Assembly: GCA_044222005.1 (NCBI GenBank)
Contig: JBGANY010000002.1
Span: 62,001-126,000 of the forward strand
Source: Methylotenera_A sp044222005
GTDB taxonomy: Bacteria; Pseudomonadota; Gammaproteobacteria; Burkholderiales; Methylophilaceae
Reading direction: 5' to 3'
Length of the DNA: 64,000 bases
The notes under the pieces are model-generated. The model did not search any database, was not told where the DNA came from, and saw nothing but the letters and a program-made list of their open reading frames with translations. Shown here piece after piece: positions 41,385-50,816 of the stretch (the first letter of the stretch is position 1; every line of letters begins with the position of its first letter). Position numbers and translations under genes: made by a program.

Positions 41385-42077
41385 TTGAGACACTTCGAGT
41401 TTCACCGCTCACACCGCATCGGCTGGCTACGCGCTGCGGTGCTGGGCGCCAACGATGGCATTGTTTCCACCGCAAGTTTGCTGATTGGCGTAGCTTCTGC
41501 CGGCGCCAGCCAGCAAACGCTTATCATCACCGGCCTGGCGGGCCTGGTCTCCGGCGCCATGTCGATGGCGGCGGGAGAATATGTCTCCGTCAGCTCACAA
41601 GCCGATACTGAAACGGCCGACATCACCCGCGAGACCGAAGAGCTCGCAACCCAGCCGGAACACGAGCTGGACGAACTGACAGGCATCTATGTCAAACGCG
41701 GCCTGACGCCAGAACTCGCGCGCCAAGTCGCGATCCAGTTCACCGAGCACGATGCTTTGGGCGCGCACGCACGCGATGAACTGGGCATCAGCGAAATCAT
41801 CAGCGCTCGCCCGGTGCAGGCCGCATTGGCCTCTGCCGCCACATTTGCGGTGGGCGCCGCATTGCCACTATTGGCGGCCTGGTTCGCCCCCCATGACAAT
41901 GTGATTTATTACATCGCGGCAACTTCACTCGTCTTTCTGGCCGCGCTTGGCGGGCTGGCTGCCAACGCAGGCGGGGCAAAACTCGTGCAAGGCGCCTGGC
42001 GCGTCACGTTCTGGGGCGTGCTTGCTATGGCGGCCACAGCGGCTGTCGGGCACTTGTTTGGCGTGGCGGTGGGTTAA
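41385..42077 (+). CDS. VIT1/CCC1-family metal transporter
   Basis: 230 residues with about five membrane helices. Family motifs are LRAAVLGANDGIVSTASLLIGV (helix 1), GLVSGAMSMAAGEYVSVSSQ (helix 2), a cytosolic helical metal-binding domain rich in Glu (ETEELATQPEHELDEL, about 85-145) and the last helices. VIT/CCC1 proteins move Fe2+ or Mn2+ out of the cytosol. The start is TTG at 41385 because AAGGA lies six bases upstream and no ATG precedes the conserved first helix. It may be co-transcribed with the cytochrome b561 gene. Confidence 0.88.
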   Translation: MRHFEFHRSHRIGWLRAAVLGANDGIVSTASLLIGVASAGASQQTLIITGLAGLVSGAMSMAAGEYVSVSSQADTETADITRETEELATQPEHELDELTGIYVKRGLTPELARQVAIQFTEHDALGAHARDELGISEIISARPVQAALASAATFAVGAALPLLAAWFAPHDNVIYYIAATSLVFLAALGGLAANAGGAKLVQGAWRVTFWGVLAMAATAAVGHLFGVAVG

Positions 42078-42182
42078 GGTTAAAGCTTACCTGCGCGCGC
42101 GTTCATTGACAAAATTATCAGCCTGCGAGGCAAGCTGGATGCGGCTCCCAAGCCGATTGCCTGCATAATGAAAACAGGCAAT

Positions 42183-42212
42183 AAAAAAGCCCTGGATGTC
42201 CAAGGCTTTTTT
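42183..42212. terminator. Bidirectional terminator between VIT gene and ppa
   Basis: AAAAAAGCCCTGG (42183-42195), loop ATGT, CCAAGGCTTTTTT (42200-42212). One mismatch in a 13-bp stem, with A and T runs on both sides, fits the convergent genes. Confidence 0.9.
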
Positions 42213-42227
42213 GTGCGAAAAACTGTA

Positions 42228-42776
42228 TTAGAACGCCGGTTTTACTTCCGCCTCGTTGTAACGTTTTACGCCTTCTATGATTTCGCCGTGCGCTTCTTCA
42301 ATGCCCACCCAGCCCTCGATTTTTACCCATTTACCTTTGTCGAGGTCTTTATAATGCTCAAAAAAGTGGGCAATCATTTCCAAGCGCCAAGGTGAAACAT
42401 CTTTATAGGTTTTTTGGTACGCATATAGCCCGCATACCTTTTCAACTGGCACTGCCAACAGTTTTGCGTCACCGCCCGCTTCATCGGTCATTTGCAGCAT
42501 TCCTAGCGCACGGCAACGCACGACCACGCCCGGCAGCAGTGGCACCGGAGTAATCACCAGCACATCCACCGGATCACCATCATCAGCCAAGGTATGGGGA
42601 ATATAGCCATAATTACATGGATACTGCATCGAAGTTCCCATAAAGCGGTCAACGAAGATCGCACCGCTTTCTTTATCCACCTCGTATTTAACAGGGTCGC
42701 CCTGCATCGGGATTTCGATAATCACATTAAAGTCATGCGGAAGGTTTTTGCCGGATGGCACTAAGTTTAACGACAT
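42228..42776 (-). CDS. ppa: Inorganic pyrophosphatase (soluble, family I)
   Basis: 182 residues. Family I signatures are QGDPVKYEVDKESGAIFVDRF, YPCNYGYIPHTLADDGDPVDVLV (metal-binding Asp cluster) and GDAKLLAVP. It hydrolyses cytoplasmic pyrophosphate. The window also encodes the membrane pyrophosphatase 2.3 kb away, so both routes of PPi disposal are linked on the chromosome. It shares a bidirectional terminator with the VIT gene. Confidence 0.96.
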   Translation of the reverse strand: MSLNLVPSGKNLPHDFNVIIEIPMQGDPVKYEVDKESGAIFVDRFMGTSMQYPCNYGYIPHTLADDGDPVDVLVITPVPLLPGVVVRCRALGMLQMTDEAGGDAKLLAVPVEKVCGLYAYQKTYKDVSPWRLEMIAHFFEHYKDLDKGKWVKIEGWVGIEEAHGEIIEGVKRYNEAEVKPAF

Positions 42777-42865
42777 ATTAAATAAAGCCTATTGATTAGA
42801 ATAACTCGTATTATAAGTGAAAATTGTTTCTACTTTATTGCATGGAACCAAAATTGATTCTGACT

Positions 42866-43495
42866 TTAGCGCCTGGTCAGGCGTTTCCAGCCTTGATTTA
42901 CAAGAAACACGGTCATAACGATTGCTAGCCCAAGCAGCGCTATAGTTCCAAGATGTTTCTGAACAATCGGAATATTGCCGAAAAAATAACCTGCCAGCAC
43001 ACAAACAAGCACCCAGATTACCGCCCCTATAGAAACAGAACGCGTGAATTTTACAAGCTGCATCTGGGTAACACCGGCAAGAAATGGTGCCAGTGTGCGT
43101 ATCACGGGCAGAAACGGGGAGAATAAGAATCCTATCTCCCCATATTTTTCGTAAAAAAGGTGGGTTTTGTCCAGAGCCTCTTGTTTAGGCCATTTCAAGA
43201 CCTCCACAAAGAATTTTTTACCCACCGCCTTGCCCAGCCAATAACTAAGCAGGCTGCCTAATATGGCCGCCGCAATAAGGCTGGGCAACAGTAGCTTTAA
43301 GCTAAGTTCGCCTGCAGCGCAGAACGCGCCGCATACAAACAAGAATGGATTTCCTGGCAGAAAAAATAAAGGAATAACGCCGATTTCCAGAAACACCACC
43401 AGGAATAAAAACAGATACACAAGGTTTGCATGCATGGCAATCAGCACGTGCAGTTGCTGATCAAAATTTAATATCATCTGCCAGACATGCATCAT
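42866..43495 (-). CDS. DedA-family membrane protein
   Basis: 209 residues with about four to five membrane helices. DedA/SNARE-associated pattern: LVYLFLFLVVFLEIGVIPLFFLPGNPFLF (helix 1), GSLLSYWLGKAVGKKFF, FLPVIRTLAPFLAGVTQM with the conserved Arg, and the C-terminal helix pair. DedA proteins act as membrane lipid (undecaprenyl phosphate or phospholipid) transporters or flippases; which one is unclear here. The start overlaps the DUF1232 stop (ATGA), so the two are coupled. Confidence 0.88.
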   Translation of the reverse strand: MMHVWQMILNFDQQLHVLIAMHANLVYLFLFLVVFLEIGVIPLFFLPGNPFLFVCGAFCAAGELSLKLLLPSLIAAAILGSLLSYWLGKAVGKKFFVEVLKWPKQEALDKTHLFYEKYGEIGFLFSPFLPVIRTLAPFLAGVTQMQLVKFTRSVSIGAVIWVLVCVLAGYFFGNIPIVQKHLGTIALLGLAIVMTVFLVNQGWKRLTRR

Positions 43496-43764
43496 GTACG
43501 CTCGCTTTTACATTCAGCGATAATGTCCGCTGGCGTTAGTCTCAAGGCAAAATAAATCAACATGGGAATAACAATCACATCATCCAGCTGGCCGATGACT
43601 GGTAAAAAATCAGGAATTAAATCAAACGGCATCAGCAGGTAACTAACAGCCAGCCATAGCGAAATTTTAGCGAGAACAGGCGTTCGCGGATGCTTTTGCA
43701 GGCGCCGATAAAAATCAAACTCTGCCTTAAGTTTTGCTGCAATCTCTTTGAGCTTTTCTCTCAC
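43492..43764 (-). CDS. DUF1232 (YkvA-like) protein
   Basis: 90 residues with the DUF1232 core VLAKISLWLAVSYLLMPFDLIPDFLPVIGQLDDV and ALRLTPADIIAECK at the end. Role unknown; family members occur near membrane lipid and envelope genes. It starts five bases after the purC stop and overlaps dedA, so purC-DUF1232-dedA are co-transcribed. Confidence 0.88.
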   Translation of the reverse strand: MREKLKEIAAKLKAEFDFYRRLQKHPRTPVLAKISLWLAVSYLLMPFDLIPDFLPVIGQLDDVIVIPMLIYFALRLTPADIIAECKSERT

Positions 43765-43769
43765 GTCAG

Positions 43770-44681
43770 TCAGGCTTGCAAACGTTTTCCGGTTAATTTT
43801 TCAAACGCTTCCAGGTACTTTTCCGAGGTGCGTTTTGCAATGTCGTCCGGTAACGCCGGAGCGGGCGGTGTTTTGTTCCATCCAACAGATTCCAGCCAAT
43901 CGCGCACATACTGCTTATCATAACTGGGTGGGTTACTGCCCACTTTATAACTGTCAAGCGGCCAGAAGCGTGAAGAATCTGGCGTGAGCACTTCGTCCAT
44001 CACATGCAGCACACCATTATTATCCAGGCCAAATTCAAACTTGGTATCCGCAATAATAATGCCTTTTGAGAGCGCATATTCGGCGGCTTCGGAATAAAGC
44101 TGGATAGCGACTTTTGACACCTTCTCAGCCATGTCCCGGCCAATCAAATCTGCACATTGCTGCAAGCTGATGTTTTCATCATGCTCGCCTACTGCGGCCT
44201 TGCTGGAGGGTGTAAAAATAGGCTGCGGCAGCTTCGATGCCTCCTGCAGACCTGCTGGCAATGCAATACCGCACACAGTGCCTTTAGCTTTGTATTCCTT
44301 CCAGCCGCTACCCACTAAGTAGCCGCGTACAATCGCCTCAATAGGCAAGGGCTTGAGCTTTTTTACCACCACGGCGCGGCTTAAACCTCCAGTACCTAGC
44401 TGAGCTTTTTCTGCTGCATCGCTCACCACCGAGTTAGGGTCGATACCTGTCAAGTGATTCGGTACGACATGCTTGAGCTTTTCAAACCAAAAGTTAGCCA
44501 TTTGCGTGAGCATTGCGCCTTTATTGGCAATACCGGTGGGTAAAATCACATCAAATGCCGAGAGCCTGTCGGTACTTACCAGCAACATGGTATTTTCATT
44601 TATGTCGTAAATATCACGCACCTTGCCTTGATGAATACGTTTCAGGCTTTTGATGGTTGTTGCTAACAAAGGTGTATTCAT
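43770..44681 (-). CDS. purC: Phosphoribosylaminoimidazole-succinocarboxamide synthase
   Basis: About 303 residues from MNTPLLATTIKSL; an in-frame ATG 15 codons upstream (44726) is less convincing. SAICAR synthetase landmarks are KRIHQGKVRDIYDI, STDRLSAFDVILPTGIANKGA, EAIVRGYLVGSGW and IIADTKFEFG. It joins aspartate to CAIR in purine synthesis. It belongs to the long, about-300-residue type found in many proteobacteria and fungi rather than the short 237-residue E. coli form. It follows pyk by 77 bp. Confidence 0.94.
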   Translation of the reverse strand: MNTPLLATTIKSLKRIHQGKVRDIYDINENTMLLVSTDRLSAFDVILPTGIANKGAMLTQMANFWFEKLKHVVPNHLTGIDPNSVVSDAAEKAQLGTGGLSRAVVVKKLKPLPIEAIVRGYLVGSGWKEYKAKGTVCGIALPAGLQEASKLPQPIFTPSSKAAVGEHDENISLQQCADLIGRDMAEKVSKVAIQLYSEAAEYALSKGIIIADTKFEFGLDNNGVLHVMDEVLTPDSSRFWPLDSYKVGSNPPSYDKQYVRDWLESVGWNKTPPAPALPDDIAKRTSEKYLEAFEKLTGKRLQA

Positions 44682-44758
44682 GAGCTTGCTTACATGTAAA
44701 AGATCAAACGACATTATAAATTGCACATGGATTTCAAGCTAACTTTCATTGCATTCAT

Positions 44759-46189
44759 TTATTTATGATCGCTAATCTTGATAATTTTAAGTGTATTCGT
44801 ACCGCCAGGGCTTCCAATCGGCTCGCCGAATGTCAGAATGACCAAATCCCCGGGATTTACCACTTTCTGCTGCAATAACACCTGTTCCATTTCATGCAGG
44901 ATTTCATCCCTGTTTTTATTTTCCTGCAGGATGGGGTAAGGATAAACGCCACGATGCAGCGTTAACTTTCTGCGTGCTATTTTTTCAGGCGACAATGCAT
45001 AGATAGGCACTTCGGTATCCGCGCGCGACAACCACTGCGCCGCATTGCCGGACTGAGTCAGCGCAGCAATCGCCTTGATTTTCAGGTGCTGGGCAGTATA
45101 AATTGCCGCAGCGGCAATGGCTTCATCCGTTTGTTTTAGTTGGTGTGTTCTTCGATGTGCATGTTGCAAACCTTCATATTCTTTCTCTGCCTCCATACAT
45201 ACCCGGTGCACGGCCTGCACGGTTTCGAGTGGATACTGCCCACTTGCGGTTTCGGCTGACAGCATCACCGCATCCGTGCCATCCAATACCGCATTTGCCA
45301 CATCCGAAACTTCTGCACGTGTCGGAATAGGGCTCGAAATCATCGACTCCATCATTTGCGTTGCCGTAATCACCAATTTGTTTTGCGCGCGCGCCATGCG
45401 TATCATGCGCTTTTGCAGCCCCGGCACAGCAGCGTCGCCTACCTCAACCCCCAGGTCGCCGCGCGCCACCATGATAGCATCGGAGGCCTCAATAATATCT
45501 TCCAGGTGATCAATCGCTTCGGCGCGCTCGATTTTGGCAATGATGCTTGCCGTTCCGCCTGCTTTTCTAACCAGAGTACGCGCCAGCTCAACATCCAATG
45601 CCGATTTAGGAAACGAAATCGCGACATAGTCCGCCTCTAGCGCTACAGCGGTTTTGATATCCGCGCGGTCTTTTTTGGTCAGCGCATCTGCCGCCAGCCC
45701 TCCGCCTTGTAAATTAATGCCCTTGTTGTTGGACAAAACACCGCCTGTAAGCACGACGCAGTGAATCTGGTTGCCTTTAATGCGATCAATTGACATGGTG
45801 ATGCGGCCATCATCCAGCAGCAGCAAGTTACCTTCGCTAACTTCCAGAGGCAGATTTTTATAATCCAGGCCTACTTTAAACTGGTCGCCAAGCTCGCAAT
45901 CAGCATCCAGCACAAACAAATCGCCCATTTTAAGAGTGATTTTGCCTTGCTCGAACTTGCCGATGCGAATTTTTGGACCTTGCAGGTCACACAGCACGCC
46001 AATCGGGCGATTCAGTTTTGCAGCGATCTGCCGCACAATTTCCGCGCGTTTGATATGGTCTTCGGCTGTTCCGTGCGAAAAATTTAAACGCACCACATTC
46101 ACACCCGCCATAATCAAGCGCGCAATCATCTCCTCGCTACTCGAAGCTGGGCCTAGTGTTGCAACAATTTTTGTTTTTCGTAATATCAA
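44759..46189 (-). CDS. pyk: Pyruvate kinase
   Basis: 476 residues, complete. Motifs are RKTKIVATLGPASSS at the start, VVRLNFSHGT near 35, IAKIERAEAIDHLEDI (substrate loop), ARGDLGVEVG, ITATQMMESMI and the allosteric C-terminal domain. It converts PEP and ADP to pyruvate and ATP. It is the third of a tkt-gap-pgk-pyk run on the minus strand and has an 80-bp gap to pgk. Confidence 0.97.
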   Translation of the reverse strand: MILRKTKIVATLGPASSSEEMIARLIMAGVNVVRLNFSHGTAEDHIKRAEIVRQIAAKLNRPIGVLCDLQGPKIRIGKFEQGKITLKMGDLFVLDADCELGDQFKVGLDYKNLPLEVSEGNLLLLDDGRITMSIDRIKGNQIHCVVLTGGVLSNNKGINLQGGGLAADALTKKDRADIKTAVALEADYVAISFPKSALDVELARTLVRKAGGTASIIAKIERAEAIDHLEDIIEASDAIMVARGDLGVEVGDAAVPGLQKRMIRMARAQNKLVITATQMMESMISSPIPTRAEVSDVANAVLDGTDAVMLSAETASGQYPLETVQAVHRVCMEAEKEYEGLQHAHRRTHQLKQTDEAIAAAAIYTAQHLKIKAIAALTQSGNAAQWLSRADTEVPIYALSPEKIARRKLTLHRGVYPYPILQENKNRDEILHEMEQVLLQQKVVNPGDLVILTFGEPIGSPGGTNTLKIIKISDHK

Positions 46190-46269
46190 ACTTTTACCTT
46201 TTTTTTACTAAATATTAAAATGAAAATAGGGGCTCAACGCCCCCATTTTATTCATGCTGACCCAAGAGG

Positions 46270-47451
46270 CTAACTGCTCGCACGTTGCTCCAGAATTTCT
46301 ACCGCAGGCAAAATCTTGCCTTCCAAGAATTCTAAAAATGCACCGCCTGCGGTAGAAATGTAGCTTACCTTATCGTAAATGCCGTATTTCTGTATCGCCG
46401 CGATTGTGTCACCGCCGCCCGCAAGTGTAAATGCTTTTGTTTGAGCGATTGCATTGGCAATAGTTTTAGTGCCTTCTCCAAACTGATCAAATTCAAACAC
46501 ACCCACGGGTCCATTCCAAACCACCGTGCCAGCATTATTGATAATCTCTACCAATTCATTAGCAGATTTCGCGCCAATGTCAAAAATCATATCGTCCGCC
46601 GTTACAGAAGTCACGTCTTTCTTCACTGCCGGCTCATTGGCATCGAATTTCTTGCCGCAAACCACATCCACAGCAATCGGCACGGCTGCACCACGCTGGC
46701 TCATTTTTTCCATCAGCGCCTTAGCTGTGGGCACCAAATCATGCTCACAAAGCGATTTACCGACCTCATGGCCTGCCGCTTGGAGGAAAGTATTGGCGAT
46801 ACCGCCGCCCACCACCAGCTGGTCGACCTTTTCTGACAGGCTTTCCAATACCGTCAATTTGGTTGAGACTTTACTGCCGCCCACGATCGCCACCATCGGA
46901 CGCGCAGGGTTTAATAAGGCTTTGGTTAAAGCGTCCAATTCCTCGGTGAGCAAAATGCCAGCGCACGCCACCGGTGCGAATTTGGCAATACCATGCGTGC
47001 TGGCCTCTGCACGATGCGCAGTGCCAAACGCATCCATCACAAACACGTCACACAACTTGGCATAAGCCTGTGCGGTTTCATCCTTGTTTTTTTTCTCGCC
47101 CACATTAAAGCGGCAATTCTCCAGAAGCACCATTTCGCCATTGGCAACTTCGAATCCACCGGACATCCAGTCCTTGATTAAGCGTACAGGCTTAGCCAAT
47201 TTGGCGGCAATCACGTCCGCAACAGGTTTTAACGAGTTCTCTTCTGAATAAACACCTTCTTCAGGACGCCCCAGATGCGAAGTCACCATTACCTTAGCGC
47301 CCTGCTTCAGTGCGTACTCAATCGTCGGCATTGAAGCCGTGATACGCGCATCCGATGTCACTTTGCCATCAGCCACAGGCACGTTTAAGTCGGCGCGAAT
47401 AAAGACGCGCTTGCCTGCTAAATTCATATCCGTCATTTTAAGAAACTTCAT
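46270..47451 (-). CDS. pgk: Phosphoglycerate kinase
   Basis: 393 residues. It contains RVFIRADLNVPV near 14-25, TSHLGRPEEG, LLENCRFNVGEKKN, IVGGSKVSTKLTVLESL and the nucleotide-binding GGGDTIAAIQKYG. It transfers phosphate between 1,3-bisphosphoglycerate and ADP. It starts nine bases after the gap stop. Met1 and Met6 are both possible starts; MKFLKMTD resembles N-termini of homologues, so Met1 is kept. Confidence 0.97.
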   Translation of the reverse strand: MKFLKMTDMNLAGKRVFIRADLNVPVADGKVTSDARITASMPTIEYALKQGAKVMVTSHLGRPEEGVYSEENSLKPVADVIAAKLAKPVRLIKDWMSGGFEVANGEMVLLENCRFNVGEKKNKDETAQAYAKLCDVFVMDAFGTAHRAEASTHGIAKFAPVACAGILLTEELDALTKALLNPARPMVAIVGGSKVSTKLTVLESLSEKVDQLVVGGGIANTFLQAAGHEVGKSLCEHDLVPTAKALMEKMSQRGAAVPIAVDVVCGKKFDANEPAVKKDVTSVTADDMIFDIGAKSANELVEIINNAGTVVWNGPVGVFEFDQFGEGTKTIANAIAQTKAFTLAGGGDTIAAIQKYGIYDKVSYISTAGGAFLEFLEGKILPAVEILEQRASS

Positions 47452-47460
47452 GCTAATCCC

Positions 47461-48465
47461 CTATTTTGCGATGTGCTGTACTAGACGCATCAAGTTACAT
47501 GTATATCCATATTCATTGTCATACCAGCCAACCACCTTAACAAAGGTTGGGTCAAGCATGATACCTGCGTCTTGATCGAATACTCCAGCCGCAGGGCTGC
47601 TACGAAAATCGGTAGATACCACTTTTTCGTCCGTATAGTCCAGCACACCCTTCAATTCACCTTCGGATGCCTTTTTCATAGCTTCGCAAATCGCTTCGTA
47701 AGTCGTTTCTTTGTTGAGCTCTACGGTCAAGTCCACCACTGACACGTCTGCAGAGGGCACACGCAATGCCATGCCTGTGAGTTTTTTGTTGAGAGAGGGA
47801 ATCACTTTGCCCACGGCCTTGGCTGCACCGGTGCTGGAAGGAATAATGTTCTCGAATACGCTACGACCGCCGCGCCAGTCTTTCTTGGAGGGGCCATCTA
47901 CTGTCAGCTGAGAAGCTGTTGCCGCATGTACGGTTGTCATCAAACCACGCTTGATGCCAAAATTATCGTGTAACACTTTTGCCAATGGCGCCAGACCGTT
48001 GGTGGTGCAGGAAGCGGCCGAAACAATCGCCTCACCTTTGTATTCTTTGTGGTTTACGCCATATACAAACATCGGCGTATCATCTTTTCCTGGAGCCGAT
48101 TGCACCACTTTTTTCGCCCCATTGTTGATATGCGGCTGGCAGGTATCCAGCGTTAGGAATGCGCCCGTAGATTCAACCACGATGTCTGCACCGCCAGCTT
48201 TCCAATCAATGTTGTTTGGGTCACGCTCCGCTGTGAGACGGATTTTCTTGCCATTGACCACCAGACTGCCATTATCGGCTTCCAGCTTGGCATCAAAACG
48301 TCCGTGTACAGAATCATATCTCAGCAAATAGATGATATATTCAATATCGTAAGAGCTGTTGATTGCAACAACTTCAATATCGTTAAATTCACGCTCTTGC
48401 ACCGCCGCACGCAATACCATACGGCCGATACGCCCAAAGCCATTAATTCCCACTCGAACTGTCAT
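47461..48465 (-). CDS. gap: Glyceraldehyde-3-phosphate dehydrogenase
   Basis: 334 residues, normal for GapA. NAD-binding GINGFGRIGRMVLRAA at the start, the catalytic Cys in SAASCTTNGLAPL near 153, TVHAATASQ with the active-site His downstream, and the C-terminal WYDNEYGYTCNLMRL. AAGGGG precedes the ATG. It lies after a terminator at 48518-48544 and 100 bp from the tkt stop, so it can be transcribed both with tkt and separately. Confidence 0.97.
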   Translation of the reverse strand: MTVRVGINGFGRIGRMVLRAAVQEREFNDIEVVAINSSYDIEYIIYLLRYDSVHGRFDAKLEADNGSLVVNGKKIRLTAERDPNNIDWKAGGADIVVESTGAFLTLDTCQPHINNGAKKVVQSAPGKDDTPMFVYGVNHKEYKGEAIVSAASCTTNGLAPLAKVLHDNFGIKRGLMTTVHAATASQLTVDGPSKKDWRGGRSVFENIIPSSTGAAKAVGKVIPSLNKKLTGMALRVPSADVSVVDLTVELNKETTYEAICEAMKKASEGELKGVLDYTDEKVVSTDFRSSPAAGVFDQDAGIMLDPTFVKVVGWYDNEYGYTCNLMRLVQHIAK

Positions 48466-48517
48466 GATAACCCCTTAAAAGACACCATAATTGACTGCTA
48501 ATTTAGTTTTACAAATA

Positions 48518-48544
48518 AAAAGAGCCTCTTATGGAGGCTCTTTT
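48518..48544 (-). terminator. Rho-independent terminator after tkt
   Basis: AAAAGAGCCTC (48518-48528), loop TTATG, GAGGCTCTTTT (48534-48544); on the minus strand the stem is followed by a T-rich run. It separates tkt from gap. Confidence 0.88.
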
Positions 48545-48564
48545 ATTACAACGCTACTCGATAA

Positions 48565-50550
48565 TTACAACACTGATTTTACAGTTGCAACAACATTTTC
48601 AACTGTAAAGCCAAAGTGTTTCATTAACACGCCGCCTGGAGCAGATTCACCGAATGTATCGATGCCTACAACTGCACCTTCCAAGCCCACATATTTGCGC
48701 CAGAAATCTGGATGCGCTGCTTCAACTGCCACGCGCTTAACGCCCGGAGTCAATACGCTGTCACGGTAAGCTTTATCCTGACGGTCAAATACATTGGTAG
48801 AAGGCATAGAAACCACACGCACTTTAGTGCCAGCTGCATTCAGCTCAGCCGCTGCTTTCACAGCCAAATCAAGCTCAGAACCGTTCGCGATGATAATCAC
48901 GTCGGCTTTGCCTGCCACATCAGAGAAGACATAACCACCCTTACGCATCAATGCAAAATGCGCTGTGTCATGCTTAATGCCAGCAACGTTCTGACGGCTC
49001 AACACCAAGCTGGAAGGACCATCTTTACGCTCAACCGCGGCTACCCAGGCCACCGCAGTTTCAGTCGAACTGCCTGGGCGCCATACATCCATTCGTGGAA
49101 TGTAGCGCAAGCCGGATGTATTCTCTACTGGTTGGTGGGTTGGACCATCTTCGCCCTGGCCGATAGAGTCATGTGATAACACAGCAATGGTGCGCTGTTT
49201 CATCAGTGCAGCCATACGCAATGCGCTCTTGGCATAGTCTGAGAACATGTGGAATGTACCGCCGAATGGCAACAGGCCACCGTGCAATGCCATGCCGTTC
49301 ATGATGGCGTACATACCGAACTCACGCACACCGTAAGAGATGTAGTTGCCTGGTTTTTTGCCGTCTACATGCGTAAAGCTCGGGCATGAAGTCAGGTTAG
49401 AACCTGTCAAATCAGCAGAACCGCCCAAGAATTCAGGCAATACGATAGCCAAAGCGGTAATTGCATTTTGTGAAGCTTTACGGGTTGCAATGCCTTCTGC
49501 TTTTTCGTTAGTTGCAGCAATCAATGCGTCTGTTGCCTGTTTCCAGTTAGCTGGCAAGTCGCCTGCCATACGGCGTTTGAATTCTGCAGCCTCTTCAGGG
49601 AATGCCTTAGCGTATGCTTCAAATTTAGCGTTCCACTCACTTTCCAGTTTAGCGCCTTTCGCCTTGCCATCCCAACCTGCATAAACATCCGCCGGAATTT
49701 CGAATGGGGCATGTGGCCAGCCGATTGCTGCACGTGTAACAGCAACTTCAGCATCACCTAATGCAGAACCGTGGCAGTCATGGCTGCCGGCTTTGTTTGG
49801 TGAGCCTTTACCAATGATGGTTTTACAGCAGATCAATGAGGGTTTGTCTGTCACTTTTTTCGCTGCAATCACTGCGGCGTTGATCGCGTCAGAATCGTGA
49901 CCATCTACTGACTGCACGTGCCAGCCGTAAGCTTCAAAGCGTTTCGCTGTATCGTCTGTGTACCAGCCTTCGATATGACCGTCGATAGAGATGCCGTTGT
50001 CATCCCAGAAAGCAACCAACTTGCCCAGGCCCCATGTACCAGCTAATGCGCAAGCCTCGTGAGATACGCCTTCCATCATACAGCCGTCACCCAGGAAGCA
50101 GTAGGTGTAGTGGTCAACGATATCGTGACCTGGCTTATTGAATTGGTCAGCCAATAATTTTTCAGCCATCGCAAAACCAACTGCATTAGTAATACCTTGG
50201 CCCAGTGGACCAGTCGTGGTTTCAACACCCGGCGCATAGCTGTACTCTGGGTGGCCAGCGCATTTAGAGTGCAATTGGCGGAAAGTCTTGATTTCATCCA
50301 TCGGCAGATCATAGCCGGTCAGATGCAACAAGGAGTAAATCAGCATGGAGCCGTGACCGTTAGAGAGAATGAAACGATCGCGGTCAGCCCAGTTTGGATT
50401 GGTTGGATTGTGACGTAAATGGTGATTCCATAATACCTCTGCAATTTCTGCCATACCCATAGGCGCGCCTGGATGACCAGAGTTAGCTTTTTGCACTGCA
50501 TCCATAGATAACGCACGGATGGCGTTACATAAATCGTTACGTGTTGCCAT
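48565..50550 (-). CDS. tkt: Transketolase
   Basis: 661 residues, complete. Thiamine diphosphate region GDGCMMEGVSHEAC with the downstream DDNGISIDGHIE metal loop; N-terminal SGHPGAPMGMA; active-site THDSIGQGEDGPTHQPVE-type loop (SHDSIGQGEDGPTHQP) near 465 and the C-terminal HFGFTVENVV. It moves two-carbon units in the pentose phosphate and, in methylotrophs, the ribulose monophosphate pathway. AGGGAGAG precedes the ATG. tkt-gap-pgk-pyk order is common in betaproteobacteria; fba is not in the window. Confidence 0.97.
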   Translation of the reverse strand: MATRNDLCNAIRALSMDAVQKANSGHPGAPMGMAEIAEVLWNHHLRHNPTNPNWADRDRFILSNGHGSMLIYSLLHLTGYDLPMDEIKTFRQLHSKCAGHPEYSYAPGVETTTGPLGQGITNAVGFAMAEKLLADQFNKPGHDIVDHYTYCFLGDGCMMEGVSHEACALAGTWGLGKLVAFWDDNGISIDGHIEGWYTDDTAKRFEAYGWHVQSVDGHDSDAINAAVIAAKKVTDKPSLICCKTIIGKGSPNKAGSHDCHGSALGDAEVAVTRAAIGWPHAPFEIPADVYAGWDGKAKGAKLESEWNAKFEAYAKAFPEEAAEFKRRMAGDLPANWKQATDALIAATNEKAEGIATRKASQNAITALAIVLPEFLGGSADLTGSNLTSCPSFTHVDGKKPGNYISYGVREFGMYAIMNGMALHGGLLPFGGTFHMFSDYAKSALRMAALMKQRTIAVLSHDSIGQGEDGPTHQPVENTSGLRYIPRMDVWRPGSSTETAVAWVAAVERKDGPSSLVLSRQNVAGIKHDTAHFALMRKGGYVFSDVAGKADVIIIANGSELDLAVKAAAELNAAGTKVRVVSMPSTNVFDRQDKAYRDSVLTPGVKRVAVEAAHPDFWRKYVGLEGAVVGIDTFGESAPGGVLMKHFGFTVENVVATVKSVL

Positions 50551-50670
50551 GATTCTCTCCCTAATGATTAAACTTGAAGTCTTATATGAAATGCTATAAA
50601 ACTCTGACTAAATTCTTAAAAAAGCCTGTTTTAACTTCAGCTTTTGCAAAGATTTAATTATTGCTCAAAT

Positions 50671-50690
50671 AGCCCTTTTCAGCAAGGGCT
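50671..50690. other. Hairpin in the 266-bp tkt/Gfo-Idh gap
   Basis: AGCCCTT (50671-50677), loop TTCAGC, AAGGGCT (50684-50690). It has only weak T-tracts, so it may end the Gfo/Idh transcript or lie in the tkt leader. The rest of 50551-50816 is AT-rich with no gene I can support. Confidence 0.35.
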
Positions 50691-50816
50691 TAAGCTTGTT
50701 ATTGCTGCTGGAAAAAGCTTATTTTTGATTTTTAAATGTGAGCAGCCAGACAGGAGGAATTATTGAAAGCGCCTGCCCATCCAGCTTTAGCCATTATTAA
50801 ATCAACAGGCAGACAT

